Assembly: GCF_900169265.1 (NCBI RefSeq) | Contig: NZ_FXYX01000026.1 | Coordinates: 1-42,638 of the forward strand | Direction of reading: 5' to 3' | DNA length: 42,638 nucleotides | From: Brevibacterium iodinum ATCC 49514 | GTDB lineage: Bacteria > Actinomycetota > Actinomycetes > Actinomycetales > Brevibacteriaceae | Shown here: positions 1-9,600 of the stretch, one piece after another | Position numbering within the stretch: the first letter of the stretch is position 1 | How the letters are laid out: every line of letters begins with the position of its first letter | Made by a program: the position numbers and the translations under genes | The notes under the pieces: model-generated | What the model saw: only the letters and a program-made list of their open reading frames with translations | Told to the model about the DNA's origin: nothing | The model's database searches: none

Positions 1-201
1 ACGTTGAAGCGTCGAGCTGCTGATGTGCTCGCGTTCTTCACCCGACCGGGAACGTCGAACGGTCCCACTGAAGCGATCAACGGCAGACTCGAGCATCTAC
101 GCGGGTCCGCGCTGGGATTCCGCAACCTCACGCATTACATCGCGAGGTGTCTGCTCGAGTCCGGTGGCTTCAGACCGGTTCTACACTCTCAATTACGATG
201 A
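1..201 (+). CDS. ISL3-family transposase, C-terminal end (cut by window edge)
   Basis: This is the last 66 or so codons of a transposase that begins outside the window. The visible part contains TSNGPTEAINGRLEHLRG followed by a run ending GGFRPVLHSQLR. That is the typical tail of actinobacterial ISL3-family DDE transposases, in which the E of the catalytic triad lies in the TEAINGR segment. ISL3 enzymes cut and paste the element and usually make an 8-bp target duplication. The TGA stop lies inside what looks like the terminal inverted repeat of the element, which is normal for this family. The family call is strong on motif grounds. Whether the complete gene is intact cannot be seen. Confidence 0.85.
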   Translation, partial: TLKRRAADVLAFFTRPGTSNGPTEAINGRLEHLRGSALGFRNLTHYIARCLLESGGFRPVLHSQLR

Positions 202-204
202 GCC
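181..204. mobile_element. Putative right terminal inverted repeat of the ISL3 element
   Basis: The sequence CTACACTCTCAATTACGATGAGCC closes the transposase gene and ends in GAGCC. This resembles the reverse complement of the GGCTC-type termini known for ISL3 elements in actinobacteria. The left end is outside the window, so the repeat cannot be paired here. The eight bases after it (TGTATTGA) would be one copy of a target duplication if the call is right. Confidence 0.5.
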
Positions 205-731
205 TGTATTGATGGGTGGTGCGGCCGCTGAAATATCAACTGTGCCGACAGTGAGGGAGAGTGCGCGACAGCTGCGACGGATGCGGCGAGAACTCGCTTG
301 GTAGTCATGAACATGTCTTTCTTGTTCGGGGATATGACATCGACCACGCTATATGCGCGACTGCCCGCTGGGAGCCATGTTAAGAAATCGATGGATTGTA
401 AAAGCTTCGTCATACGCCACCACGTCGAGCTTTCTTTGAGGGGACTCGCCTTGCTTGATCAGTGCCTCATGAGTCGGACTGTTATCGTTTCGATATCAAG
501 AGTTGCATTGTGATCGACGACAGACAGAGATGGCAAGATGCGTTGCCACGAAACCTGTGCCTCGCCGAGCGGCTCGAGGATCCCTCGGCTCCACCCATGT
601 GGAGGATTCAAAGCACACTTTTAAGAGTTCTTATTGTGCCCAATCCGGCGATATCACTAATTTGTAGGTTCAGCCCGCTTTCGCATCACACATCATGGAA
701 TACGGTCGCAATGATTTTCCGATGACGGCTA
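205..731. other. Non-coding stretch beside the insertion sequence
   Basis: About 530 bases between the insertion-sequence end and the transposase remnant. It has lower GC than the rest of the window. Short open frames exist on both strands, but none has a convincing start, ribosome binding site or recognisable protein. I see no gene, RNA or repeat in it. It looks like insertion-sequence debris or a degraded intergenic region. Confidence 0.5.
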
Positions 732-962
732 TCAGTACTGGAGCTCGCCGCGGGTTGTGGATACGCAAACCATGTCACGTAGCCTGCGTCGACGCTTCCT
801 TTCGACCTGGCCCCCACTCTTCTTGACCAAGAACTTCTCTTCGAACTCCACCGGCGAGACTATCCCCAACGCACCGTCCACGAAGTCAAAATCCCGTAGA
901 TCAGCCAATGCTCGACCAAGCGCTCGACGTGAGCACCTGGCGCAGATCACGCACAACTTCAC
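732..962 (-). pseudogene. Probable IS3/IS481-like transposase C-terminal remnant
   Basis: The minus strand can encode a 76-residue peptide whose centre, GALGIVSPVEFEEKFL, matches the tail of integrase-type transposases. There the segment H-x-x-LG-x-x-SPVEFE follows the catalytic glutamate. Everything upstream that should carry the DDE core is absent, and the residues just before the motif look rearranged. I read it as a decayed insertion-sequence fragment, in keeping with the ISL3 end nearby. The match is short, so it could be coincidental. Confidence 0.4.
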
Positions 963-1079
963 AAACCCTTCCCATGGTCGCAGATTCGCAATATCGGTGA
1001 TTCGTACTGTGCCGAAGGTAGAACGCGCTCTGAAGTCAGTGGCGAGCTACGAGGTCAGAGGCCAGCGGTCTTTCCATCG

Positions 1080-1964
1080 TCAGCCGGTGGCGAGCTCGCG
1101 CAGGGCTGTGACCGCATCCTCGATGAGTGCCTGCTGTGGGTGGCCCGGATCGCTGATCGCGTGGATGAAGCGGACCGGTTCGGGCGCTGCCAGCGGGATG
1201 ATGGCCACCCCGGGAGGCAGGGGGTCGACACCGAGCCGCGGGAGGATCGTCAGGCCCAATCCCCGACTGACCATGTGCAGGGCCGTGGCGAAGCTGTGAG
1301 CCTCGTGCTTGAAGTGCACCGCGACCCCTGCGCGTGCGCAGGCGTCGGAGAGGATCGTCCGGCACGGACCGTCGCCGGTGTCGTTGTCGATCCAAGGATG
1401 ATTCTCCAGCTCGTCGAGGCTGACCTCCGGACGCGAAGCCAGGGGGTGATCGTCGGGCACTGCGACCACATACGGATCCTCGGTGAGGAAGTGGCTCTCC
1501 ACCTGCGATGGGAACACGGGATCCTCGGAAGCTGCGATCACGACCTGGACATCGGAGTGGAATTCGTTCCAGGGGCCTTCTGCCAGGTTGAGCTGCACGG
1601 CGACATCGGGATGGCGGTTCTCGAGGTAGGAGACGAGTTCGGGCATCCACTGGGTGCCGGCCGTGCCGAAGTACCCGATCGACAGGCGTCCGATCCGATT
1701 CTCATGCAGGTCCGAGATGCGTTGGCCCAATCGCCCCGAGCTCTCGAGCACGGAGTCGACGTCGGACATGATCGCCGAACCGGTGTCGGTCAGGCACAGG
1801 CCGCGTCCCTGTCGCTGAAACAGAGTCAGACCGGTCTCCTGTTCGAGAATCTTGAGGTGATGGCTGACCGCAGACGGTGAGAGACTGAGATGCTGTGCGG
1901 CGGACCGGACGGACCCGGTGAGTGCGACCGATTTGAACGACTTCAGGTGGGCAACGTTGTACAC
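1080..1964 (-). CDS. LysR-family transcriptional regulator
   Basis: A 294-residue protein of normal LysR length. The N-terminal winged helix-turn-helix (residues about 1-62) includes GSVRSAAQHLSLSPSAVSHH, the classic LysR recognition helix. The remainder is the periplasmic-binding-like effector domain, with a typical YFGTAGTQWMP first strand. The start is a GTG at 1964. The gene is divergent from the EamA exporter gene at 2047, with 82 bp between the starts. By the usual LysR rule it probably controls that exporter and itself. The effector cannot be told from sequence. The partner exporter is frameshifted, so the regulator may have lost its main target. Confidence 0.92.
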   Translation of the reverse strand: MYNVAHLKSFKSVALTGSVRSAAQHLSLSPSAVSHHLKILEQETGLTLFQRQGRGLCLTDTGSAIMSDVDSVLESSGRLGQRISDLHENRIGRLSIGYFGTAGTQWMPELVSYLENRHPDVAVQLNLAEGPWNEFHSDVQVVIAASEDPVFPSQVESHFLTEDPYVVAVPDDHPLASRPEVSLDELENHPWIDNDTGDGPCRTILSDACARAGVAVHFKHEAHSFATALHMVSRGLGLTILPRLGVDPLPPGVAIIPLAAPEPVRFIHAISDPGHPQQALIEDAVTALRELATG

Positions 1965-1977
1965 AGTCGAACCGTAC

Positions 1978-1998
1978 GCACATCACGGACAGTTGTGC
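1978..1998. promoter_or_regulatory. Possible LysR operator between lysR and the EamA exporter
   Basis: GCACA and TGTGC form a dyad separated by 11 bases in the 82-bp gap between the divergent starts. LysR proteins bind T-N11-A type dyads in exactly this position. The arms are only five bases long, so this is suggestive only. Confidence 0.3.
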
Positions 1999-2046
1999 AA
2001 TAGTGTGCGCTTTTCTTTCACGATCATGCGACGAATAATCGTTCCT

Positions 2047-3008
2047 ATGAACAGATCAGCCCTCAGTCCTCGAGTCGCGAGTCCGAATCCTCGCCAGACG
2101 ACTTCTCCCCGCGTCCTGCCCTGGATCGCTGCCCTGCTCACCATGACGTTCTGGGCGTCATCATTCGTCGTCATCCGCGATGCCGGCGAGTTCTTCTCAC
2201 CCGGTCCGATGGCGCTGCTGCGCGGCGCGTCCGCGGCCGTGGTGCTCTCCGTGTGGATGCTCTTCCGCCGCCCCGATTCCCCTCCGGCAAGGTCGTCTGG
2301 CTGATTCTCGTCCTGTGGGGAGTCGCCTGGTTCTCTGCCTACGTCGTCGTCCTCAACGCCGCGGAACGGTCGATCGATGCCGGAACCGCCTCGATGATCG
2401 TCAATATCGCACCGCTGATCATCGCCGTCTTCGCCGGCCTCGTCTTCGGAGAAGGCCTGCCGAAGCGCCTGCTCATCGGCATCATCGTCTCCCTGCTCGG
2501 AATCGGGCTGATCACGACCGCCAGCTTCACCGGCTTCTTCACCGTCGGCGGCCTCGTCCTCAGCCTCGTCGCCGCAGCGCTCTACGCTGCCTGCGTGCTG
2601 CTGCAGAAGCACTTCCTGTCCCGGGAGGATTCGGTGACCGTGACCTGGATGGGAATCCTCATCGGTGCGCTCGTCAGTCTCGTCTTCGCCCCCGGCCTCA
2701 TCGACGAAGTGGCCACGGCACCCATCGAGATGACGCTGCAGATCATCTACCTGGGGGTCGTACCGACCGCTATCGCCTTCAACCTCTGGGGATTTGCGCT
2801 CAAGCATCTGCCGGCAGGTCTGCTCAGCTCTTCGAGTCTCCTCGTCCCCGCCATCGTCGTGGTGATGGCCTGGGTCGTTCTCGGAGAGGTCCCGCCTCCG
2901 CTGGCCGCAATGGGCGGTGTGCTCTGCCTGGCCGGGGCGGCCGCCGCGATCGGGCCGCAGATCATTCGGGCTCTGCGACGCTCGCCGGATCAGCCCGGCA
3001 GGGTCTGA
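2047..3008 (+). pseudogene. EamA/DMT-superfamily exporter, frameshifted
   Basis: Two overlapping reading frames together make one drug/metabolite transporter of about 320 residues with some ten membrane helices. The first frame runs from ATG 2047 (MNRSALSPRV) through helices 1-2 and ends in TGA near 2303. The second continues from about 2270 with GKVVWLILVLWG to the stop at 3008. The switch lies in a C-rich stretch near 2268-2286 and is explained by loss of one base. Family members export amino acids or other metabolites across the cytoplasmic membrane, but the substrate cannot be inferred here. The lysR gene is divergent. The frameshift could be real or a sequencing error in the CCCC run. 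Confidence 0.85.
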
Positions 3009-3044
3009 GGGCTCAGTCGAGCTGAGTCTGAAGGCTCAGCCCTC
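3007..3044. terminator. Possible bidirectional terminator
   Basis: GAGGGCT (3007-3013) and AGCCCTC (3038-3044) can pair, with a smaller CTCAG/CTGAG hairpin inside. The structure sits between the convergent EamA and siderophore-interacting genes and overlaps the latter's stop codon. Confidence 0.4.
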
Positions 3045-4049
3045 GGCCTTGCCCTGACGCCAGTAGCCCATGAATGCGATCTGCTTGCGGTCGACCCCGA
3101 CTTCCTGGACGAGGTAACGGCGCAGACGCTTGACCGGTCCGGCCTCTCCGGCGATCCAGGCATAGAAAGGGCGGTCGTCCTTCTCCGTCGCACTCGAACT
3201 GCCTTGAGCCGCCTCGGTGAGGGCCGCGGGAACATCCCAGAGGATCTCTTCGTCGATGTTGACATCGTCGAGTTCCCGGACCTGACCATCCGGCCCGCCG
3301 GCCGACCCTGCCGCTCCGGCCCCGACGGGGATCCGGGTCTCCGAACGCACCGCCTCGCGGACGGCAGGTTCGAGCAGCTGACCGAAGTCGGCCTCCCCGC
3401 GCGGCAGCCATTCGATCTCGAAGCCGGTGGGCGCGGTGATATCGATGATGTCCTCGGCGCTCGGGACCTCGAGAACGGCCTTGCCTCGGGCTTGGCTGTC
3501 CCTGAGCGAATCGAGGATCGAGGCGATGGCGGGCACAGCGGTCTCGTCGCCGGCGAGCAGGATCTGGTGGGCATCTCCAGGGGCGAACTCGATTCCGGCG
3601 CACGGAGTCTCCGGGGCGCGGGAGGGGCCGATGATGTGGAGGCGGTGCCCCACCTCGGCGGTTTCGGCCCACTCGGCCGCCGGGCCCGAGTGACCATGCT
3701 CATCGGTGTGGAGGACCATGTCGATGACGAGTCTGCGCTCGGCATCGTCCCATTCGCGCACGGTGTAGGTGCGCATCGCGCCGCGCACCTCGGGGCTGAC
3801 CTGCAGCCAGGCCTGGTACCAGGACACTCCAGCGGCTTCCTGCTCGGTGAGGAATGCCGGCAGATCGAACTGCGGCGAGGCGGCACGCTGAGGAGGGATG
3901 ACGAGTTTGATCCGCAGATCACGAGGGTGGGTGTTCGGGCCGAATTCCTCGAGTCCCGCACCCCCGAAAGTCACCCGACGGAAGGACGGGCTGAGGTCTT
4001 CGACGGCGAGGACCTCTGCTTCGAAGGCACCGATGGGGGCTCGTGACAC
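3036..4049 (-). CDS. Siderophore-interacting protein (flavin-dependent ferric-siderophore reductase)
   Basis: A 337-residue cytoplasmic protein of the SIP/ViuB family, which uses FAD and NAD(P)H to reduce ferric siderophores and release iron. The N-terminal FAD-binding barrel contains the MRTYTVREWD flavin motif, and LLAGDETAVPAI marks the NAD(P)H domain. The C-terminus ends with FMGYWRQGKAEG, a common ending in this family. The start is GTG at 4049, preceded by a good AAGGAG ribosome binding site. The gene is divergent from a siderophore-binding lipoprotein, and a DtxR/IdeR-like box lies between them, so iron repression of both is likely. The region near residues 240-262 is rich in G, A and P and looks like a surface insertion. 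Confidence 0.93.
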   Translation of the reverse strand: MSRAPIGAFEAEVLAVEDLSPSFRRVTFGGAGLEEFGPNTHPRDLRIKLVIPPQRAASPQFDLPAFLTEQEAAGVSWYQAWLQVSPEVRGAMRTYTVREWDDAERRLVIDMVLHTDEHGHSGPAAEWAETAEVGHRLHIIGPSRAPETPCAGIEFAPGDAHQILLAGDETAVPAIASILDSLRDSQARGKAVLEVPSAEDIIDITAPTGFEIEWLPRGEADFGQLLEPAVREAVRSETRIPVGAGAAGSAGGPDGQVRELDDVNIDEEILWDVPAALTEAAQGSSSATEKDDRPFYAWIAGEAGPVKRLRRYLVQEVGVDRKQIAFMGYWRQGKAEG

Positions 4050-4170
4050 TGATTCTCCTTCGCATCCCCAGGACCATGTGGCCGTGAGGGCGTCCCCGCG
4101 GGGACGCGTTGTGTTCGTGTGTGCAGCTGTCGTGGATATGTCAACATCCGCAACGCTACTCTACTCTAAT

Positions 4171-4189
4171 TTAGTAAGGCTAGCCTTTC
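4171..4189. promoter_or_regulatory. DtxR/IdeR-type iron box
   Basis: TTAGTAAGGCTAGCCTTTC contains the perfect 12-bp palindrome AAGGCTAGCCTT (4176-4187). It resembles the TTAGGTTAGSCTAACCTAA consensus of the DtxR/IdeR iron repressors of actinobacteria. It lies between two divergent iron genes, 122 bp from the reductase start and 81 bp from the lipoprotein start, where one repressor could shut off both when iron is plentiful. Confidence 0.8.
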
Positions 4190-4269
4190 CAAATAGTGCT
4201 GCGGTGGTCCCTGCGTCACTACAGGCGCACCAGTTCCGTCCCCGTGGGACGCCCACCGAAAGGCTCTCG

Positions 4270-5250
4270 ATGCGTCGTCGTCAGCTCCTTGCCCTGTCCG
4301 TTCTCGCCCCGTTCGCCCTCGTCGGCTGCCGCGGCGAAGCCGATGGCGATGCGAGTGACGGCGCTTCCCGAACTGCGGGCAGCGTCCCGAACTTCACGTA
4401 TTCGCCGGAAGGCTATGACGGGCTGACGATCGAACTCGACCGTCCGGCGAAGCGCATCGCCGCGGACTTCTATTCGGCAGCCGGTCTCGCGCAGTATGGA
4501 ATCACGCCGGTCGCTGTCTTCGGGTTCGGACAGAACGAATCCCCGGGCAAGTCCTTCGACTCGGAAGGCGTCGAAGTCGTCGGCACCGATATGGAACTCG
4601 ATATCGAGGCCCTTGCCGTCGCTGAGCCGGACATCCTCGTCGCCTACGGCAATGAAGCAGGCGACGGGTGGACCTGGTGGGACGAGAAAATGAAAGGCCA
4701 GGTCAGCGAACTCGTTCCATTCGTCCCGGTCAAACTCGGCGGGCAGGGCCCCGACGCGATGTTCGCTCAGTACGCGGCCATCGCCGAGGCGTTGGGCAAG
4801 GACACAGACACCGGCGCCATCGCCGACAAGCGGAAGGCCTTCGACGACGCTCGGGCACGCATCCGCAGCGTGGCGAAGAAGCAGGACCAGCTGACAGTGC
4901 TGCTGGCGAACTTCACCGCAGAGATCAACTACACCTCGAACTCCTTGGGCATCGCCGAGATGCTCAGCGAGGACGGGCTCACCCTCGTCGGCCCCGATGC
5001 CGCGGGAGAGAGCAGTTGGGCAGAAGTCTCCTGGGAGAAGATGTCGGACTACCCGGCCGACGTCGTCCTCGTCCACGACGCCTCGACCGACTATGAGGAC
5101 AACCCGGTGTACACGAGCCTGCCCGCAGTCAAGGAGGACCAGCTCGGCACCTGGGACGACAAACGCGCCTACACCTATGACGGTTATGCGAAATGGCTGA
5201 ACGAACTCGCCGACGTCCTCGAATCCGCGAAGAAGATCGTCAACAGCTGA
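4270..5250 (+). CDS. Iron-siderophore ABC transporter substrate-binding lipoprotein
   Basis: A 326-residue lipoprotein. It begins MRRRQLLALSVLAPFALVGC, a signal peptide with lipobox ALVGC and lipidated Cys at residue 20. The rest is the FecB/FepB two-lobe fold: RIAADFYSAAGLAQYG near the start, a helix backbone between lobes, and YAKWLNELADVLESAKK at the end. It would capture ferric siderophore outside the membrane and hand it to a permease. I chose ATG 4270 because it gives the signal peptide and has GAAAGG upstream; the open frame extends farther 5' without coding character. No permease or ATPase gene is nearby, so it must work with partners encoded elsewhere. Iron regulation through the box at 4171 is likely. 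Confidence 0.93.
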   Translation: MRRRQLLALSVLAPFALVGCRGEADGDASDGASRTAGSVPNFTYSPEGYDGLTIELDRPAKRIAADFYSAAGLAQYGITPVAVFGFGQNESPGKSFDSEGVEVVGTDMELDIEALAVAEPDILVAYGNEAGDGWTWWDEKMKGQVSELVPFVPVKLGGQGPDAMFAQYAAIAEALGKDTDTGAIADKRKAFDDARARIRSVAKKQDQLTVLLANFTAEINYTSNSLGIAEMLSEDGLTLVGPDAAGESSWAEVSWEKMSDYPADVVLVHDASTDYEDNPVYTSLPAVKEDQLGTWDDKRAYTYDGYAKWLNELADVLESAKKIVNS

Positions 5251-5281
5251 GGCTCGCACCCCGCCGGGCTACGATCGGTGC

Positions 5282-6649
5282 ATGACCGACCTGCCTGACG
5301 AACTCGGCATCGACGAGATCATCCGATCCCTGGCATCGGGTGCCCCGACCACGTGGCTCCGCTCCACCCGCACCGAGGCGGCCCTGCCCGACCTCGGGGA
5401 CGTGATGGATTCCGCGGCGGCCCGGTTCGACCGCTTCGCCCCCTGGTTCGCCGAGACCTTCCCGGAGACGGCGACCGTTCCGGCCGAGCTCGCATCGGCG
5501 TTTCCAGACACCAGCGGCGGACTGATCGAATCGGCGCTGGTTCCGGCGCCTGCGGCGCAGCATCGCCTCGACGGTCTGTTCGGATCCGAGCTGGGCGGAC
5601 AGCTGTGGCTCAAACGCGACGACTCCCTGCCGGTGAGCGGGTCGATCAAGGCCCGCGGCGGCTTCCATGAGGTGCTCGAATTCGCCGAGGCTGTCGCCGA
5701 GGCTGTCGCCGCCGAGCACGGACTCGACGCTCTTGACCCCGCCGCCTATTCGATTCGTGAGTTTCGTGAGATCGCCGCGAACCACCGCATCGTCGTCGGT
5801 TCGACGGGCAACCTCGGGCTGTCGATCGGGATCCTGAGCGCTCGCCTCGGCTTCGCCGCCTCGGTGCATATGTCAGCCGACGCCCGGGAATGGAAGAAGA
5901 CGATGCTGCGCGACCACGGGGTCGACGTCATCGAACATGCAGGCGACTTCGTCGAAGCCGTCGAAGCCGGCCGTGCCTCGGCCGAGGCTGCCGAGAACAC
6001 GCACTTCGTCGATGACGAGGACTCCGTGAGTCTCTTCGCCGGATACTCGGTGGCTGCTCTGCGGCTGGAGCGCCAGTTCGCGGCCGCCGGTGTGAGCATC
6101 GACGAGCAGAATCCGCTCACCGTCTATCTGCCGTGTGGAATCGGAGGCGGGCCCGGGGGAGTGACCTTCGGGCTCAAGCGGGTCTTCGGCGCTGCGGTGC
6201 GCTGCGTCTTCGTCGAACCGAGCCAGGCGCCGGCGATGTTCCTCGGAGTGCGCACCGGTCAGCACAGCGGCATCTCCGTCCAGGACATCGGGCTGTCCGG
6301 AGCCACCGCTGCCGACGGACTCGCGGTTGCCCGCCCGTCACGCTTCATCGGACCGACGATCGGGCCGCTCATCTCCGGTTTCGCCGCGGTTCCCGACGAG
6401 GTCATCCGGGCAGGCGTCGGTGTGCTCCATGAGACCGAGGGCATCGATGTCGAACCCTCGGCGACCGCCGGGCTGACCATTCCGTGGCGGAAGGGCGAGA
6501 CGGCCGCTCAGTCCTCGACCGGGGTCCACCTCGTGTGGCTCACCGGTGGGGCGATGGTCCCCGGCGATGAACGCGCCGCCTACGTCGACGAAGGACTGGG
6601 ACTCGTCGAACGGATCAGCAGTCCCGCCTCGGCGATCTTCGTCGACTGA
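5282..6649 (+). CDS. dsdA: D-serine ammonia-lyase
   Basis: A 455-residue PLP enzyme converting D-serine to pyruvate and ammonia. It follows E. coli DsdA motif by motif: LWLKRDDSLPVSGSIKARGG with the PLP lysine at residue 123, GSTGNLGLSIGI, HMSADAREWKK, the phosphate-binding YLPCGIGGGPGG, QDIGLSGATAADGLAV and a C-terminal GGAMVP segment. Length is close to the family norm. It begins 31 bp after the siderophore-binding gene, but the functions are unrelated and co-transcription may be incidental. No DsdC-like regulator or DsdX permease is adjacent. A tandem 12-base duplication near 5690-5715 adds the residues AEAVAEAV between the PLP lysine and the glycine loop. Confidence 0.95.
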   Translation: MTDLPDELGIDEIIRSLASGAPTTWLRSTRTEAALPDLGDVMDSAAARFDRFAPWFAETFPETATVPAELASAFPDTSGGLIESALVPAPAAQHRLDGLFGSELGGQLWLKRDDSLPVSGSIKARGGFHEVLEFAEAVAEAVAAEHGLDALDPAAYSIREFREIAANHRIVVGSTGNLGLSIGILSARLGFAASVHMSADAREWKKTMLRDHGVDVIEHAGDFVEAVEAGRASAEAAENTHFVDDEDSVSLFAGYSVAALRLERQFAAAGVSIDEQNPLTVYLPCGIGGGPGGVTFGLKRVFGAAVRCVFVEPSQAPAMFLGVRTGQHSGISVQDIGLSGATAADGLAVARPSRFIGPTIGPLISGFAAVPDEVIRAGVGVLHETEGIDVEPSATAGLTIPWRKGETAAQSSTGVHLVWLTGGAMVPGDERAAYVDEGLGLVERISSPASAIFVD

Positions 6650-6652
6650 ACG

Positions 6653-6675
6653 GCGTGCCCCGAGCCGGGTCACGC
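6653..6675. terminator. Hairpin between convergent genes
   Basis: GCGTGCCCCG (6653-6662) and CGGGTCACGC (6666-6675) pair with one mismatch around a 3-base loop. It sits between the dsdA stop and the stop of the large convergent membrane-protein gene, a good place for a two-way terminator. There is no T-run, which is common in actinobacteria. Confidence 0.55.
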
Positions 6676-6683
6676 GGCCTCGG

Positions 6684-9600
6684 TCACCAGTCCCAGGGGT
6701 CGTCGTTGACGGTGATGACGATCTTGCCGTCGACGATCTCGGCCGTGCCGTTGAGGTCGAAGGTCACGGTGTCATCGAAGGGTTCGGACTCGTCGAACAT
6801 GTCGTAGCTGCCGGTCACGAGCGCCTCACCGGAGGTGTCGGAGGAGATCAGCCACGCCGGACCGCCGTTCGGACCGGTCGCGTCCTCGGGGTTCGAATAC
6901 TGGTCGGCGCCCATGGAGTCATCGGCGACGGTCACCGTCGGATACGACGAGATCGACCAGGTGAGGCCTGTGGCATCATAGCTGTCGGCCAGAGAGGATC
7001 CGAACGGACACCCGTCGGGCTGGGCGACCGTCTTCTTCGCGCAGCTGTCGATGAGCGTCTTGACCTGCTTATCGACCTCGCTGCGGAACGCGTCCGAGGG
7101 ATGCGCGGCGAGCAGCGGCGTGTCCTCACCCTCCATGTTCGCGTCATCGCCGAGGAACGCCCGCACCTCGACCGCGTCTGCGGTGATGAGATCGGACTTC
7201 TCGGCCAGGTCGATCGTGTAGAGACCGGGGAAGGCCGGCAGGGACAGTGTCGACCCGTCGCTGTCGACGTCGATTCCGTTGACCTTGACCTTCTTGAGAC
7301 CGGGAGTATCGACGGTGAGAGTGAGCAGGTCGGGACTCTTGAGTGCCCAGTCGTCGAAGAACAGCGCCTTCTTCCCGGCTCTGTGCAGGGTCAGCGTGCT
7401 GTTGCCCTTGGAGCCGCCGACGTCATAGGTGACCGCGACCGTCGCCGTGTCTCCGGAGATCTCGGCATCCTCGACGGTGACATCGTCGGGCAGCGCCTTG
7501 GAGCCGCCGAGGACGTCGTTGGTCAGCAGGGTTCGTGACTCCTGTGGGGCGTCGACGTCGGCGACCTCGAGTGCGCCTTCGGCGTCACCGTCGGAGAGCT
7601 CCGAGAAGTACTTCTCCACCGTCGCTTCGGGACCGAACATGTGCCCGTTGAGCTGGGTGACGACGATGAGTGCGGCCACGAGGACGAGGACGGCACCACC
7701 GGCGACGACCGATACGAGCGTCGTCTTCTTCTTGTCGAAGGGTTTGGCATGGCCCGCGTACGGCTGCGCGGCGTACATTCCCTGCGGAGCCGAGTACGAC
7801 TGCTGTCCGGCTGATCCCTGCGGCCAGGCATAAGGCAGTTGGTCGGACGGGGTCGGATGCTGCTGCGGACCGACCGGCGCGGGGAATTGTTGTGGGCCCT
7901 GCGGCGCACCGGCCGGTTGGCCGCCAGGCTGGCTCTGCGACTGGCCCTGCGAGCCGAACGCGTCCGGCGGTGCGGGCGGCCCCTGATGGCCGGCGGGCCC
8001 CTGCGGTCCGAACCCACCCGCCCCGTGTGGTCCGACTTCGCCGGGTCCGGGAGCAACCGGCGGTGGCGTCGGAGCTGCGGCGTGAGCCAGATCGGGGTGG
8101 ACGAACGCGAACTGCGGTTCGCTCATGCCCAGATACGGACCCCAGTGCGGGTGCACGGTCCGTCCGGCGGCGATCCGTGCCACGGCCGGGAAGGTCAGGG
8201 CCAGACGTGGGCCGAGGGTGCGTGAAAGCACCTCGATGATCCCGCCCCAGAGGGCGAAGATGAGGAATGTCCAGGCCAGGGGGCCGATCCCCGCACGGGC
8301 CGCACCGGAACCGCCGAAGAACATGGCCGCCTCGGCGGATCCGGACATCGAAAGGTTCGCGGGGATGGCCAGCAGCGACAGCAGACCCCAGACGAGGCAG
8401 AACGCCACCGGCAGCTTCCACGCGCTCGACCACTGCTGCTTGTCCTGCTCGATCACGGTCCAGGCCGGACGCCGGGTGACGGTGGCGACGATCGTTGCGA
8501 TCAGTACGGCGGCCACGACGACGAGCAGACCCAGCCACAGCGGCCCGGGAGCCTCGCGGCTGAACATGGTGAGGCTCTCGGAGAAGGTGTCCGAATAGGC
8601 GCCCAGGTCGCCCTGGGCGGTCGCGCTGATTCCCCCGAGGTGGGTCAGCGACGTGAGGATGAGGCCCATATTGACGAACGTCAGCGGCACCAGCTGGCCC
8701 GGCATCTCGACGGACAGTGGTAGGACGAAGAGCGCGACGATCGAGAACACGGCCACGGTGAGGGCGAGGTGGATCCAGGTCACCAGCAGAGGCGGAACAG
8801 CCCAGCGCAGGAATGGTGCACCGATCGCCTCGGTACCCTTGAAATGCCCGGCGACACGACCGGCGGTGCTCGTGACGAGGATGACGAGCAGCGGCAGGAA
8901 GAATGATCGGGCGGTGACCGCCGAGAAGGTGAAGGTGAACGATCCTTCCTCCTCGAAGGCGGAGGCGCGGGCGGCGAAGATGATCTGGAGGAGGAAGAGC
9001 ACGAGCGTCATCGCCAGGGTCGCGACCCCGATGCGGATCCACGTGGACACCCGGTTGGCTGCGGGGGAGCGGCGTTCGCTCAATTTCGTCATCCACCACA
9101 GCAGGCCCACGGTGACGATGGTGACCACCAGAGGCGCGCCGGTCGTGAAGATGCCCAGTTGGGCGTTGAAGCTGTCAGGGGCGTTGATGTCCAGGCGCAG
9201 CGCCGCCGAACCGAACAGCGACAGAGCCATGAGGATGAACGGCAGGGCGTAGTTGAGGCTGTCGAGGTTGAGGCCGGTCTCCTCGGTCAGCGAGTCGAAC
9301 TCCGACATCGACGTGAGGATGACGGTGAGGATGATGGAGACGATGATGCCGCCGAGGAGGGCGATCCCCGGCGGGATCAGGGCCGTTCTCCACGTCGCTC
9401 CCTTAGCCAGCGCCGAGGCGAATTTCGACTTCGGGGCATTCGCCGGGTACCCCGGTGGCGCGGGGTAGGACACAGGACCGGATTGGTAGTGACCTTGCTG
9501 GTGAGGACCTTGCTGATAAGGCACCTGCTGGTAGGGGTCTTGTTGGTACGGGTCGACTGTCTGCTCGGTGGTGGGCGTGCCGTCTTCCGGCGGCGCCCAG

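Noticed and set aside
757..1299. 180-codon plus-strand frame overlapping the lysR 3' end
   Set aside because: No recognisable motif or ribosome binding site, and it overlaps a clear regulator gene.
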